Positions 44,647 to 58,345 are shown, counted from the first letter of the stretch. The stretch is 64,000 nucleotides of DNA from JAGWAJ01 sp965215155 (GCA_965215155.1 CBDCCY010000004.1:3224001-3288000), one strand, 5' to 3'. The notes: a model not told the origin generated them from the sequence alone. A program made the numbers and translations.

Positions 44647-47454
44647 ATGTCGACAGTAACCACTCGCGAGACCGAGGCACTGCGCCCCGAGCCGACACCG
44701 GATCCGGAGGGCGCCGGGGGAGTCGGTATCGCGTTCCCGCGGGTCTTCAGCCGCGCCGGCATCGATCCGTTCGACGACGTCGAGTGGGAGACGCGGTCGG
44801 CGATCATCGGCAACGACCGGGGCGAGGTCGTGTTCGAGCAGCGCGACGTGGAGATCCCGAAGGCCTGGTCGCAGCAGGCCACGAACATCGTCGTGTCGAA
44901 GTACTTCCGCGGGCAGCTCGGCTCGCCGGCCCGCGAGCGGAGCGTGCGGCAGCTCATCGGGCGCGTGGTCGACACCATCGGCCGCTGGGCCGACGAGGGC
45001 GACTACTTCGTGACGCCGGACGACCGGCAGGCGTTCAGCGACGACCTGAAGTACCTCCTGCTGCACCAGAAGGCGGCGTTCAACAGCCCCGTCTGGTTCA
45101 ACTGCGGGTTCGAGGACCAGCCGCAGTGCTCGGCCTGCTTCATCAACAGCGTCGAGGACACGATGGAGTCGATCCTCACGCTGGCCCGGACCGAGGGGAT
45201 GCTGTTCAAGTTCGGCTCGGGCACGGGCACCAACCTGTCTTCGATCCGCTCGTCCCGCGAGCTGCTGGCCGGCGGCGGGACGGCCTCCGGTCCCGTGTCC
45301 TTCATGAAGGGGTACGACGCGTTCGCCGGCGTCATCAAGTCCGGGGGCAAGACGCGCCGCGCGGCCAAGATGGTCATCCTCAACGCCGACCATCCGGACG
45401 TCGAAGAGTTCATCAACTGCAAGGTGGAGGAGGAGCGCAAGGCCTGGGCGCTGATCGATGCCGGCTACGACGGGTCGCTGACCGGTCCGGCGTACGCCTC
45501 GGTCTTCTTCCAGAACTCGAACAACAGCCTGCGCGTGCCGGACGGCTTCATGCGCGCGGTGCTCGACGACGACGAGTGGCAGACGCGGGCCGTCACCGAC
45601 CGCCGGGTCATGGAGACGCACCGGGCGCGCGACCTGATGCGGGCGGTGGCGGAGGGGACGCACGTCTGCGGCGACCCGGGGATGCAGTTCGACACGACCG
45701 TCAACGACTGGCACACGTGCCCGAACACGGCCCGGATCAACGCGTCCAATCCCTGCTCGGAGTACATGTTCCTGGACGATTCGGCCTGCAACCTCGCCTC
45801 GCTGAACCTGATGCAGTTCCTGAAGGAGCGCGAGCCGGGCGAGTTCGACGTCGACCGCTTCCGGGCCGCCGTGCGCACGCTGATCACGGCGCAGGAGATC
45901 ATCGTCGGGAACGCCAGCTATCCCACCGAGTCGATCGGCCGCAACAGCCACGCCTACCGGCCGCTCGGTCTGGGCTACGCGAACCTGGGGGCCCTGCTGA
46001 TGTCCCGCGGCGTCCCCTACGACAGCGACGACGGGCGCGACTACGCGGCCGCCATCACGGCGCTGATGACCGGCGAGGCCTACGCGCAATCGGCGCGCAT
46101 CGCCCGCGACTGCGGAGGCCCGTTCGCCGGCTACGCGAAGAACGAGCAACCCTTCCTGCGGGTGATGCGGAAGCACCGCGACTCGCTGCAGCACGTCGCG
46201 CGCGCACACGTGCCCGCCGACCTGCACCAGGCCGCGTCGGACTCGTGGGACGACGCGATCGAGCTCGGCGAGTCGTACGGCTTCCGGAACGCGCAGGCGA
46301 CCGTGCTCGCGCCCACCGGCACGATCGGCTTCATGATGGACTGCGACACCACGGGCGTGGAGCCGGACATCGCCCTGGTGAAGTACAAGCGCCTCGTCGG
46401 CGGCGGGCTGATGAAGATCGTCAACCACACGGTGCCGGTCGCGCTCGGGCGTCTCGGCTATCCGGACGATCAGATCAACAGCATCGTCCAGTACGTCGAC
46501 GAGCACGACACCATCGAGGGCGCTCCGCACCTCGACCCGGGGCATCTGGCGGTCTTCGACTGCGCCTTCAAGCCGGCCCGCGGCTCGCGGTTCATCCACT
46601 ACATGGGCCACCTGAAGATGATCGGCGCGACCCAGCCGTTCATCTCGGGCGCGATCTCGAAGACCATCAACGTCCCGACCGACGCGACCGTGGAGGACGT
46701 GGAGCGGGCGTACCTCGACGCGTGGCGCCTGGGCGCGAAGGCGGTCTCCATCTACCGGGACGGCAGCAAGCGGACGCAGCCGCTCAACACCGCGCGGCAG
46801 GCCGAGGACGGGACCGGCGCGACGGCCGATCAGCCGGTCCGGCGCAAGCTGCCGGACGAGCGCCGGGCGATCACGCACAAGTTCGACATCGCGGGGCACG
46901 AGGGCTACATCACGGTCGGGCTCTTCGACGACGGCGCGCCGGGCGAGATCTTCCTGGTGATGGCGAAGGAGGGATCGACGATCTCGGGCTTCGCGGACGC
47001 GTTCGCCCAGGCCATCTCCTACTCGCTGCAATACGGCGTGCCGCTCCAGGTGCTGGTCGACAAGTTCAGCCACCAGCGCTTCGAGCCGGCGGGGCTGACG
47101 AAGAACCCGGACGTGCGAGTCGCCAAGTCGATCGTCGACTACGTCTTCCGCTGGATGGCGACGAAGTTCCTGTCGGACGAGGCGCAGTTCCGCGCCGGCG
47201 TGAACCGCCGGGAGGAATCGGCCGGCGACGCCGCGGCGGAGGAGGAGGAGAAGCAACTCACCCTGAACGACGCCGTGCCCGGGGGCGCCGGGGGCGGTTC
47301 CGGCAAGCCTACGGGTGCAGGAGGGCACGCGACGGCCTACGCCATCCAGAACGACCAGGACGCGCCTCCCTGCTCGGCCTGCGGCGCCATCATGATCCGC
47401 AACGGCGCCTGTTACAAGTGCGTCAACTGCGGAGCCACGAGCGGCTGCGCGTAG
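44647..47454 (+). CDS. nrdJ: Adenosylcobalamin-dependent (class II) ribonucleotide reductase
   Basis: 935 residues reducing ribonucleotides to deoxyribonucleotides with B12 as radical source. Visible are CSACFINSVEDTMESI (substrate-site cysteine region), KFGSGTGTNLSSIRSSRELL, NPCSEYMFLDDSACNLASLN (the NxCxE active-site loop), LAPTGTIGFMMDCDTTGVEP and a C-terminal zinc-ribbon tail CSACGAIMIRNGACYKCVNC. Absence of a radical-bearing R2 gene beside it and the motif set indicate class II. GGGAGATCC precedes the ATG. Confidence 0.94.
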   Translation: MSTVTTRETEALRPEPTPDPEGAGGVGIAFPRVFSRAGIDPFDDVEWETRSAIIGNDRGEVVFEQRDVEIPKAWSQQATNIVVSKYFRGQLGSPARERSVRQLIGRVVDTIGRWADEGDYFVTPDDRQAFSDDLKYLLLHQKAAFNSPVWFNCGFEDQPQCSACFINSVEDTMESILTLARTEGMLFKFGSGTGTNLSSIRSSRELLAGGGTASGPVSFMKGYDAFAGVIKSGGKTRRAAKMVILNADHPDVEEFINCKVEEERKAWALIDAGYDGSLTGPAYASVFFQNSNNSLRVPDGFMRAVLDDDEWQTRAVTDRRVMETHRARDLMRAVAEGTHVCGDPGMQFDTTVNDWHTCPNTARINASNPCSEYMFLDDSACNLASLNLMQFLKEREPGEFDVDRFRAAVRTLITAQEIIVGNASYPTESIGRNSHAYRPLGLGYANLGALLMSRGVPYDSDDGRDYAAAITALMTGEAYAQSARIARDCGGPFAGYAKNEQPFLRVMRKHRDSLQHVARAHVPADLHQAASDSWDDAIELGESYGFRNAQATVLAPTGTIGFMMDCDTTGVEPDIALVKYKRLVGGGLMKIVNHTVPVALGRLGYPDDQINSIVQYVDEHDTIEGAPHLDPGHLAVFDCAFKPARGSRFIHYMGHLKMIGATQPFISGAISKTINVPTDATVEDVERAYLDAWRLGAKAVSIYRDGSKRTQPLNTARQAEDGTGATADQPVRRKLPDERRAITHKFDIAGHEGYITVGLFDDGAPGEIFLVMAKEGSTISGFADAFAQAISYSLQYGVPLQVLVDKFSHQRFEPAGLTKNPDVRVAKSIVDYVFRWMATKFLSDEAQFRAGVNRREESAGDAAAEEEEKQLTLNDAVPGGAGGGSGKPTGAGGHATAYAIQNDQDAPPCSACGAIMIRNGACYKCVNCGATSGCA

Positions 47455-47515
47455 GCTCGCGCACCGGCCTTGACATCTGGCGCGGCTCGTGGTCGCGCCG
47501 GGTGGTCGCGCCTCC

Positions 47516-48292
47516 ATGGATCTGCAACTCGCCGGCAAGGCAGCGTTGGTGACCGGCTCGAGCCGCGGGCTCGGGTTGGCGTCGGCGCGCGCGCTCCTCG
47601 ACGAGGGATGCCGGGTAGCGATCTGCGCGCGGGGGGCGGAGCGCCTGGAGGCGGCGGCCGCGACGCTCCGTGAGGCCGGCACCTCCGAGGACGTCCTCGC
47701 GGTGCGGGCCGACCTGTCGACGGGGGAGGGGGTCGAGACGGTGGTCCGTCGCACGGTCGATGCGTTCGGCGGGCTCGACATCCTGGTCAACAACGTCGGC
47801 CGGGCCGGCGGCGGCGGGATCGTCGAGGCGAGCGACGCCGAGTGGCAGGCCGCGCTCGACGAGACGCTGTTTCCCGCGATACGGGCGTCGCGTCTGGCCG
47901 TGCCTCACCTCCGGAAGAGGGGTGGCGGCGTCATCCTGATGATCGCGTCGATCTGGGGCCGCGAGTCGGGCGGGCGGATGACCTACAACGCCGTGAAGGC
48001 GGCCGAGATCAGTCTCGCGAAGGCGATGGCCCGGCAGCTCGCGGCCGACGACATCCGCGTCAACAGCGTCGCGCCGGGGTCGATCTCGTTCCCGGGAGGG
48101 TCGTGGCACCGGCGCCAGCAGGAGGATCCGGAGGGGATGGCGGCGTTCGTACGCGAGCAGCTTCCGTTCGGGCGCTTCGGGCGCGCCGAGGAGGTCGGAG
48201 CGGTGGTGGCCTTTCTCGCCTCGCCGCGGGCGAGCTGGGTGAGCGGGGCGACCGTGACCGTCGACGGGTGCCAGTCGCGCTCCCTGATCTGA
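47516..48292 (+). CDS. SDR-family oxidoreductase
   Basis: 258 residues, classical short-chain dehydrogenase: cofactor loop TGSSRGLG (residues 14-21), NNVG, and catalytic SIWG...YNAVK (Ser-Tyr-Lys). The C-terminal SGATVTVDG is typical of FabG-like enzymes. NADP preference is likely from the arginine-rich second strand. Substrate cannot be told. Confidence 0.9.
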   Translation: MDLQLAGKAALVTGSSRGLGLASARALLDEGCRVAICARGAERLEAAAATLREAGTSEDVLAVRADLSTGEGVETVVRRTVDAFGGLDILVNNVGRAGGGGIVEASDAEWQAALDETLFPAIRASRLAVPHLRKRGGGVILMIASIWGRESGGRMTYNAVKAAEISLAKAMARQLAADDIRVNSVAPGSISFPGGSWHRRQQEDPEGMAAFVREQLPFGRFGRAEEVGAVVAFLASPRASWVSGATVTVDGCQSRSLI

Positions 48293-48458
48293 GCCGGAGT
48301 CTGCACCGTAGAACAGTGCGCAGTGGAGGGTTGGGATCGTCCGGGCGGCGAGGCGCCGTCGGAGCCGGCCGCACCGGCGACGAGGCGAAGGACGCCGGGA
48401 TGTTGGATCGTCCGGGGCGGCAAGGCGGCGTCGAAGCCCGCAGGCAACGACTGCCCGA

Positions 48459-48713
48459 CTACGCCCGGGCCTGGCCGCGGCGGGGACGCTGCTGCTTCCG
48501 CCGCTCCGCGACGGTCACCTTCCCGTACTTCTTCGTGAAGCGCTCGACACGGCCCTCGGTGTCGATCAGCTTCTGCCGGCCGGTGAAGAACGGGTGGCAA
48601 CTGGAGCAGATCTCCAGGTGCAGCTCCTTGCGAGTGGAGCGCGTCGTCCAGGTCGCGCCGCACGCGCATTGGGCCTGCGTCTCGTAGTACTCCGGGTGGA
48701 TCCCAGCCCTCAC
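48459..48713 (-). CDS. rpmE: Ribosomal protein bL31
   Basis: 84 residues starting MRAGIHPEYYETQAQCACGA; cysteines CACG and ICSSCHPFFTG form the zinc site of the zinc-containing L31 type. The GRVERFTKKYG end is standard. Part of the large ribosomal subunit. Confidence 0.96.
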   Translation of the reverse strand: MRAGIHPEYYETQAQCACGATWTTRSTRKELHLEICSSCHPFFTGRQKLIDTEGRVERFTKKYGKVTVAERRKQQRPRRGQARA

Positions 48714-48743
48714 GGTCTGCTCCTTCGCACCGTCGCCGAACGA

Positions 48744-49952
48744 CTATTGTAGCACCTGGAGAACACCCTCTCGGACCAGCCGCGTCACCAGGGTCAGCTT
48801 CCCCGCAGCGTCCAGGCAGTCGGGCAGATCCTGGACCGTGAACTCGTCCGCCGTCGTGGCGAACCGCAGCGCCGGCCACACGTGGATCGGCAGCCCGAGT
48901 TCCCGGCCGGCGAACCGGAGGAGGCACGTCTCGTCCGCCCGCACGGCTTCCATGAGCAGCCCGGGCCGGCGCCGCACCCGTGAGCGGGGCGTCAGGCCTC
49001 CCCCGCGCAGCCGCTCGCCGAACAGGTCGGTGAACAGCGGTACGTCGGCGGCCAGCACCTCGTCCGTGAAGCGGCGCCACACGGCCTCGGCGTCGAAGCG
49101 CGACTGCACGAGCGCCAGCTTCTCGCCGAACAGCCGCGCCCGCTCGGCGACGGGGATTCCCGCCCGAGCGAACCCGCGGGGGAGATTCCGGCGCAGGGAT
49201 TCCTCCTCGAGCGCCGCCGCGGTCACGCTCTCGATCAGGAACTCGGCCCAGGTGAACGCCGTGAGGCCGAGCGTGATGTGTAGCGACGGCTCACCGGTCG
49301 AACGGGCCGAGTGCATCAGCCCGCGCGGCAGGTAGACCGCGCTGCCCGGGCCGAGCTCGAACTCGTCGCTGACCTCGCCGGGAGGCGTGCCGGCTTCGAA
49401 GCGCTGGCCCCGGAGCGGCAGTCGCACCCTGGTGTCGTAGATCGACCAGCGCTTGGTCCCGCTGATCTGCAGCACGAAGACGTCGTGGGTGTCCCAGTGC
49501 GGGGCGAAGCCCTGCGCGTCGGGCGGCGTGAGGTACACATTGGTCTGGACCCGGGACGAAAAGCGCCGCCCGAGCGCGACGCACAGCCGCGCGAGGGCCC
49601 GCACACGCGTGTGGAGCTGGTTGAAGACGACCGTCGCGCCGTCGTCGAAGTGCCGCGCGACCTCGAGCGGCTGGACCCTTCCGGCATCGTTCGTGTAGTC
49701 GCCGGGGGCGATGTCGCCGTCGCCCCGGACCAGGCGGATGTCGGGATGGCGGGCCGCGTGCGTGCCCAGCACGATGTCGAGGTCGGCCACCGAGAGGAGA
49801 TCGGCGTAGTACGGGGACGCCTGGCGTCGGACGTGCAGCAGCCGCCGCTCGTAGTAGTCGCTCTCGAACTCCGCGACCGGCAGCGGATCGATGAGCCAGG
49901 CGTACCAGTCACGGTCGATCGCGGGTCCCGGTTCGGTGTGGTCCGTCATCAT
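48744..49952 (-). CDS. Cupin (JmjC-like) oxygenase, ribosomal-oxygenase type
   Basis: 402 residues with a Cupin_4 core: GFAPHWDTHDVFVLQ (the HxD of the Fe(II) site), GTKRWSIYD and YLPRGLMHSARST (distal His). This is the fold of YcfD/MINA-type 2-oxoglutarate oxygenases, which hydroxylate ribosomal proteins. It directly follows rpmE in the opposite reading sense order (upstream on the same strand, 30 bp away), consistent with a ribosomal link. The substrate is inferred. Confidence 0.8.
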   Translation of the reverse strand: MMTDHTEPGPAIDRDWYAWLIDPLPVAEFESDYYERRLLHVRRQASPYYADLLSVADLDIVLGTHAARHPDIRLVRGDGDIAPGDYTNDAGRVQPLEVARHFDDGATVVFNQLHTRVRALARLCVALGRRFSSRVQTNVYLTPPDAQGFAPHWDTHDVFVLQISGTKRWSIYDTRVRLPLRGQRFEAGTPPGEVSDEFELGPGSAVYLPRGLMHSARSTGEPSLHITLGLTAFTWAEFLIESVTAAALEEESLRRNLPRGFARAGIPVAERARLFGEKLALVQSRFDAEAVWRRFTDEVLAADVPLFTDLFGERLRGGGLTPRSRVRRRPGLLMEAVRADETCLLRFAGRELGLPIHVWPALRFATTADEFTVQDLPDCLDAAGKLTLVTRLVREGVLQVLQ

Positions 49953-50043
49953 GCGAGCGCTCCGTGCAGCGATCCTGCCGGATCCTGGTGCCTTCTGTCC
50001 GTGGGGCGCGTCCCTGCTTGACAGCCGGGCCGCGCACCCCTAC

Positions 50044-50062
50044 GATACTGAGACTCATTCGC
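50044..50062 (+). promoter_or_regulatory. Fur-box-like operator
   Basis: GATACTGAGACTCATTCGC closely resembles the Fur consensus (alternating GATA/ATGA-type hexamers). It sits 25 bp before the start of the small Tat-signal gene and upstream of the PepSY gene, suggesting iron repression. Confidence 0.5.
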
Positions 50063-50086
50063 ATGTTCAATAGTCAGGAGCAGATC

Positions 50087-50317
50087 ATGCACAAGCTGCA
50101 GAATAGGACACCCGGCGCGAGTCGGCCGGCATCGCCGACGTCGCTGACCGACGCCGACATCACCACCGCCCGCGTCGACCGCCGCTCTTTTCTCTGGCGG
50201 GCGGTCGCGGCGGGTTCGGTCGCGGCGGGGGCCGCCCTGACCGCGGCCTGCCCCAGCGGGACCGACTCCGACGGCGCGGGCGACGCCGCGCCCACCGACT
50301 CCGACCAGTCCCAGTAG
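50087..50317 (+). CDS. Small Tat-signal lipoprotein-like peptide
   Basis: 76 residues: a twin-arginine motif DRRSFLWRA, a hydrophobic run VAAGSVAAGAALTAAC with a lipobox-like cysteine, then a short acidic tail. Start chosen at the second ATG because AGGAG lies 6 bp before it. The mature part would be only ~20 residues. Such short Tat peptides occur next to PepSY or TonB-receptor genes; function unknown. Confidence 0.6.
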   Translation: MHKLQNRTPGASRPASPTSLTDADITTARVDRRSFLWRAVAAGSVAAGAALTAACPSGTDSDGAGDAAPTDSDQSQ

Positions 50318-50456
50318 CGAGCGGTCGCGGAACCCGTCTGCCGTTCCGTCATGAGTCGGGTGCTCGCGAAGCCGCGAGCCGCATCGGCCGGTCCGCCCCG
50401 CCGGGCCGGCCGATGACCCGGCCGCGGCAGGCGTCTGCCCCGAGGTCCCGCCGGTA

Positions 50457-51614
50457 GTGTCCCTGCGCAAGGCGATCTTCTGGGTTCACCTGGCGGTCGG
50501 CGTCGCCGCCGCCGTCGCGGTCCTCGTGATGGCGGTGACCGGCGTGCTGCTCACCTACGAGGCGCAGCTCAACCGGTGGGCGCTTCGCGACTATCGCGCC
50601 GCTCCGGCGGACCCGGACGCCGCACCGCTCGGGCTCGACGAGCTGATCGCGCGCGTGACCGGGGCGCCGGGCGCCCGTCGCGCCGCTTCCGTGGCGTTGA
50701 ATCGGGATCCGCGAGAGCCGGCGGTCGTCGAGTTCGACGGAGGAGCCGCCGTCTACGTCGACCGCTTCACCGGCGAGCGGTTGGGGGACGGCGACACGCG
50801 AACCCGGCGTTTCCTCCGCGGCGTCCTGTACTGGCACCGGTGGTTCGCCCTCGAGGGGGAGTACCGGATCGTCGGTCGGACGGTCATGGCGACCGCCAAC
50901 CTCGGGTTCCTGTTTCTGCTCGTCAGCGGCGTCTACCTCTGGTGGCCGCGGACCGGCACCCGGGACGCCTGGAGGCGCGCGCTGTGGTTTCGCCGCGGCC
51001 TCGGGGGCCGGGCGCGCGACTTCAACTGGCACAACGTAATCGGGTTCTGGTCGGTGGTTCCGCTGGCCGTCATCGTCGCCAGCGGCGCAACCATCTCGTA
51101 TCAGTGGGCGGCCGACCTCGTCCATCGGGCGGCGGGCGACACGCCGCCGTTTCAGGCATCGCCGCGGCCATCATCGTCGGTTGTGCAGGGCGACCCGTTC
51201 GTCCCGCCGGACCCGGCGACCCCGCCGGACCCGGCGACCCGGCCGGTCGAGCTGCGGGTGCTGGCCGAACGGGCCGCCGCCGAGGCGCCCGGATGGCGGA
51301 CGATGACGCTCAGCCTGCCCGAGCCGATGCGCGATCCCGTCGTGGTCGGGGTCGACCGCGGGACGGGCCGCCAGCCGTCGAAGAGCGAGGACCTGCTGTT
51401 CGACCGGGCCACCGGGGAGCTGATCGAGCGCGCCGGCTATCCCACCTTCAGCCGCGGCTTCAAGATCCGCCGCTGGTTGCGGTTCGCGCACACCGGGGAG
51501 GTGTACGGCGTGGTCGGGCAGTCGATCGCCGGCGTCGTCTCCCTCGGCGTCGCCGTCATGGTGTGGACGGGTCTCGCGATGAGCTGGCGCCGCTGGGCGA
51601 GTTGGCGGCGGTGA
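50457..51614 (+). CDS. PepSY-domain transmembrane protein (iron reductase/uptake type)
   Basis: 385 residues from a GTG start: VSLRKAIFWVHLAVGVAAA gives the first helix, then GVLLTYEAQLNRW, a PepSY region (PAVVEFDGGAAVYVDRFTGE), HRWFAL, and further helices FLFLLVSGVYLWWPR and FWSVVPLAVIVASG. This is the PepSY_TM family linked to siderophore uptake and ferric reduction in the inner membrane. A Fur-box-like site and a Tat peptide lie upstream. Its 3' end overlaps the convergent engB by 59 bp. Confidence 0.85.
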   Translation: MSLRKAIFWVHLAVGVAAAVAVLVMAVTGVLLTYEAQLNRWALRDYRAAPADPDAAPLGLDELIARVTGAPGARRAASVALNRDPREPAVVEFDGGAAVYVDRFTGERLGDGDTRTRRFLRGVLYWHRWFALEGEYRIVGRTVMATANLGFLFLLVSGVYLWWPRTGTRDAWRRALWFRRGLGGRARDFNWHNVIGFWSVVPLAVIVASGATISYQWAADLVHRAAGDTPPFQASPRPSSSVVQGDPFVPPDPATPPDPATRPVELRVLAERAAAEAPGWRTMTLSLPEPMRDPVVVGVDRGTGRQPSKSEDLLFDRATGELIERAGYPTFSRGFKIRRWLRFAHTGEVYGVVGQSIAGVVSLGVAVMVWTGLAMSWRRWASWRR

Positions 51615-52236
51615 GCATCGCGGCGACCGCCGCGCGGACGGCCGGCACGCCGGTTCCGGTCTTGCTGGACACGGGGAGGACGGGACGCTCGAGGACGCGT
51701 TCGTGGCGGCTGTGCATCGCGCGTTGCGCGTTCCCCGACTGGCGGTCGTTCTTGGTGGTGACGACCGCGACGGGCGGACCGAGCCCGAGCAGCCACTCCA
51801 GCGCCGCGAGGTCGCTCTCCAGGCCAGGGTGCCGGCCGTCGACGACGAGGAGGGCTCCCGCCAGCCGAGTCTCGCCCGGTCCGCCATCGGACGCCGGATC
51901 CAGCACCAGGCGGCGGAAGAAGCTGCGCGTCAGTGCATCGAACTCGCGTCGCGCCGTCTGGCCGCCGCGCGCGAACCCGTATCCCGGGAGGTCGGCCAGC
52001 GTGAAGCGCCGCGACCGCGCGCCCGCCGCCGCGGTGCGCAGGGCATAGAGGTTGACCATGCGCGTGGTTCCCGGCTTGGCGCCGGCACGCGCGATGCGCT
52101 GCCCGGCCAGCGCGTTGATGAGGCTGGACTTGCCGACGTTGGACCGGCCGACCATCGCCACGATGGGCGCGGTGTCGGCCGGCACTCGACCCCCGGCGGG
52201 CAGGCTGGTGACGAAGCGGGCGCCCTGGATCCTCAC
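51556..52236 (-). CDS. engB: Ribosome-assembly GTPase EngB/YsxC
   Basis: 226 residues from a GTG start. G motifs are complete: GRSNVGKS (G1), PGTTR (G2), DLPGYG (G3), TKND (G4), SSKTG (G5). The short length and single G domain are those of EngB, needed for late large-subunit assembly. It lies 47 bp after lon. The frame is open upstream into lon territory but family members begin shortly before this point. Confidence 0.93.
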   Translation of the reverse strand: MRIQGARFVTSLPAGGRVPADTAPIVAMVGRSNVGKSSLINALAGQRIARAGAKPGTTRMVNLYALRTAAAGARSRRFTLADLPGYGFARGGQTARREFDALTRSFFRRLVLDPASDGGPGETRLAGALLVVDGRHPGLESDLAALEWLLGLGPPVAVVTTKNDRQSGNAQRAMHSRHERVLERPVLPVSSKTGTGVPAVRAAVAAMLTAANSPSGASSSRDPSTP

Positions 52237-52283
52237 GGCCCGTCGATGCCGCAGCCGGTCGCCCGCCGTCCGTGCTTCCGGGA

Positions 52284-54674
<2,391 letters not shown>

Positions 54675-54687
54675 CGGCGGGCGGTCG

Positions 54688-55938
<1,251 letters not shown>

Positions 55939-55947
55939 GGTTCGCGG

Positions 55948-56550
55948 CTACGCGCGCTGGCGGATCACGTCGTCAATAATACCGTATTCGCGGCCCTGCT
56001 CCGCGCTCATGATGTGGTCGCGCTCGGTGTCCTCGCCGATCCGCTCGACCGGCTGGCCAGTGTGGGTCGACAGGATCTCGTTGAGCCGCGACCGCATCCG
56101 GACGATCTCGCGCGCGTGGATGTCGATGTCGGTCGCCTGGCCCGCGAGCCCGGTCATCAGCGGCTGGTGGATGACGATGCGGGAGTTGGGCAGCGAGAAC
56201 CGCTTTCCCTTGGTGCCGGCCGCCAGCAGCACTGCGGCCATCGAAGCGGCCTGCCCGATGCAGGTCGTCTGGACGTCCGGCCTGATGAACTGCATCGTGT
56301 CGTAGATCGCCAGCCCGGCCGAGATCGACCCGCCGGGGCTGTTGATGTACAGCATGATGTCGCGGTCCGGATCCTCCGCTTCGAGGAAGAGCATCTGGGC
56401 GATGATCAGGTTCGCGAGCCCGTCGTCGATCGGGGCGCCGATGAAGACGATGCTGTCCTTGAGCAGGCGCGAGTAGATGTCGTACGCGCGCTCGCCCCGG
56501 TTGGACTGCTCGACCACCATCGGAATGAGCTGCATGTGCGGGTCGGGCAT
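55948..56550 (-). CDS. clpP: ClpP protease
   Basis: 200 residues with the catalytic triad: GQAASMAAVLLAAG (Ser near 100), NSRIVIHQP (His near 125) and the late Asp region GLAGQATDIDIHAREI. N-terminus MQLIPMVVEQSNRGERAYDI marks the mature end; Met1 or Met6 may be used. Operon with tig, clpX, lon. Confidence 0.97.
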   Translation of the reverse strand: MPDPHMQLIPMVVEQSNRGERAYDIYSRLLKDSIVFIGAPIDDGLANLIIAQMLFLEAEDPDRDIMLYINSPGGSISAGLAIYDTMQFIRPDVQTTCIGQAASMAAVLLAAGTKGKRFSLPNSRIVIHQPLMTGLAGQATDIDIHAREIVRMRSRLNEILSTHTGQPVERIGEDTERDHIMSAEQGREYGIIDDVIRQRA

Positions 56551-56653
56551 GTCAGGCTGCGCTCTCGGGTGCCGGCGGCGCGGATGCGCCCGGCGGACGC
56601 GATTTGGGGGAACGTGACGGGCCGCGCGACGGTGAACGGGACCGGAGTCGGCC

Positions 56654-57943
56654 TCAAACGGTCACGATAGTAGCACGCGCCAACAGGAAGTCAATCGCCT
56701 TCTCGCGCCGCAACCCGGCCGCGAGCTGGCTTCGTCCGTCCTCCTTGTCGACCGCCGCCCGGACGGCGGGAACCGTCTGGCCCGTGGCCGCCGCCTGCCG
56801 GGCGAACTCCTGCTCGAGGTCGCCGTCGTCGACGTCGATGGATTCCCGGCGCGCGATCTCGTCGAGCACCAGCGCGCTGCGGACGACCTCGGTAGCGGAG
56901 TCGCGCTGCTCGTCGCGGAAGGCGTCCCAGTCGACCTTCGCGCGGCGGGGATCGATCCGCTGTCCGAGCATATGGCGGACGAGCTGCGCCACCCGCCGCT
57001 CGACCTCCGCCGCGACGAGCGCGCCCGGCACGTCTCCCGTCACCCGCGAGGCGAGCTGGCGCAGCAGGTCGGTCCGCACCGCGCGCGTCGCGGCGTCGCG
57101 CGCCTCGCGCTCGAGATCGGACCGGATGCGCGCGCGCAGGGCCGCGAGGTCGTCGAACTCGCCGAGGTCCTTGGCGAAGTCGTCGTCGACCTCGGGCAGG
57201 ACGCGGCGATGCACGCCCCGCACCTCGACCGAGTAGTGCGCTTCCGCCGGAGCCTCCGGGGTGTCGTCGCGTGGCGGCACGGGAAGAGCGAACTCCCGCT
57301 TCGCGCCCGCCTCCGTGCCGCGCAGGTGGTCGTCGAACCCGGGCGGGTTGTCGGGGCTCCCGATCTCGACCGTGACGTGGACGTGCCGCTCCGGGGCGCT
57401 CTCGGCGCCGTCGCCGCGCCGCAGCCGGCGCTCGAGGTCGAGCGTCACCGTGTCGCCGGTCTCCGCCCCCCGTCCCTCGACCGGCTCCGAGCGGGCGACC
57501 CGGATGCGAAGCTGCTCGACCTCGCGATCCACCGCCTCGTCGTCGACCGCCGCCGGCGGCTGCTGGCGGAGCACGAACGCGTCGTAGGTGCCCGGGTCGA
57601 CCGGCGGCATCACCTCCAGGAGCGCGGTGAACGTGAGGGGCTTCCCCTCGTCCACCTCGACGTCCCGGATCTCCGGGGTCGCGACCGGCTCGAGCTCGTG
57701 CTCCCTGAGCGCTTCGTCCACCGCGGGCGCGACGAGGTCCTCCGCCACGTCCCGCAGGATCTGCTCCCGGAACCGCTGGCGCACCACCGCCGGGGGCACC
57801 TTGCCCGGCCGAAATCCCGGGACCTTCACGGAGCGGCCGTAGCGGCGAGAGACCCGCTCCATCGCCCGCCCGACCTTCTCCGCCGGCAGCTCGACCCGCA
57901 GTTCCTTGCGGCTGCCTCCGACGTGCGTGACCTCCGTCTTCAT
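56654..57943 (-). CDS. tig: Trigger factor
   Basis: 429 residues: ribosome-binding tail (KELRVELPAEKVGRAM, then PGFRPGKVPPAVV with the GFRxGKxP signature), a diverged PPIase domain and the helical chaperone C-terminus. Binds nascent chains at the ribosome exit. First gene of the tig-clpP-clpX-lon-engB chain; 103 bp precede clpP. Start set at the ATG at 57943 (MKTEVTHVGG). Confidence 0.94.
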   Translation of the reverse strand: MKTEVTHVGGSRKELRVELPAEKVGRAMERVSRRYGRSVKVPGFRPGKVPPAVVRQRFREQILRDVAEDLVAPAVDEALREHELEPVATPEIRDVEVDEGKPLTFTALLEVMPPVDPGTYDAFVLRQQPPAAVDDEAVDREVEQLRIRVARSEPVEGRGAETGDTVTLDLERRLRRGDGAESAPERHVHVTVEIGSPDNPPGFDDHLRGTEAGAKREFALPVPPRDDTPEAPAEAHYSVEVRGVHRRVLPEVDDDFAKDLGEFDDLAALRARIRSDLEREARDAATRAVRTDLLRQLASRVTGDVPGALVAAEVERRVAQLVRHMLGQRIDPRRAKVDWDAFRDEQRDSATEVVRSALVLDEIARRESIDVDDGDLEQEFARQAAATGQTVPAVRAAVDKEDGRSQLAAGLRREKAIDFLLARATIVTV

Positions 57944-58039
57944 GGGTGATCGCAGGTGAGTGCGGCTGGCCGACCGACCGCAGCGGCGCACCGAACCGCG
58001 GCGGAGCGCCATCGCCGGTGGTGGCCAACGCCGAGGCGC

Positions 58040-58125
<86 letters not shown>

Positions 58126-58345
58126 TCGGGCGTGCGGGGCGCGACCGCCGGGCGCCGGCACGGGCGCGCGAACAGCGTAGCACAGGGCGGTCGCCCTCCG
58201 GCTCCTGGGGCGGTCGCCGTCGCGCGGTGCGCGGGGAGTTCTGGTACGATGATCCGCGCGGCGGGAGGGAGCCGGCCCCGCTGCGGCATCCACCACCAAC
58301 CGAGCGCGGTGCTCGTCCGACCGGGGCCAGGAGCGGGACAGGGAG

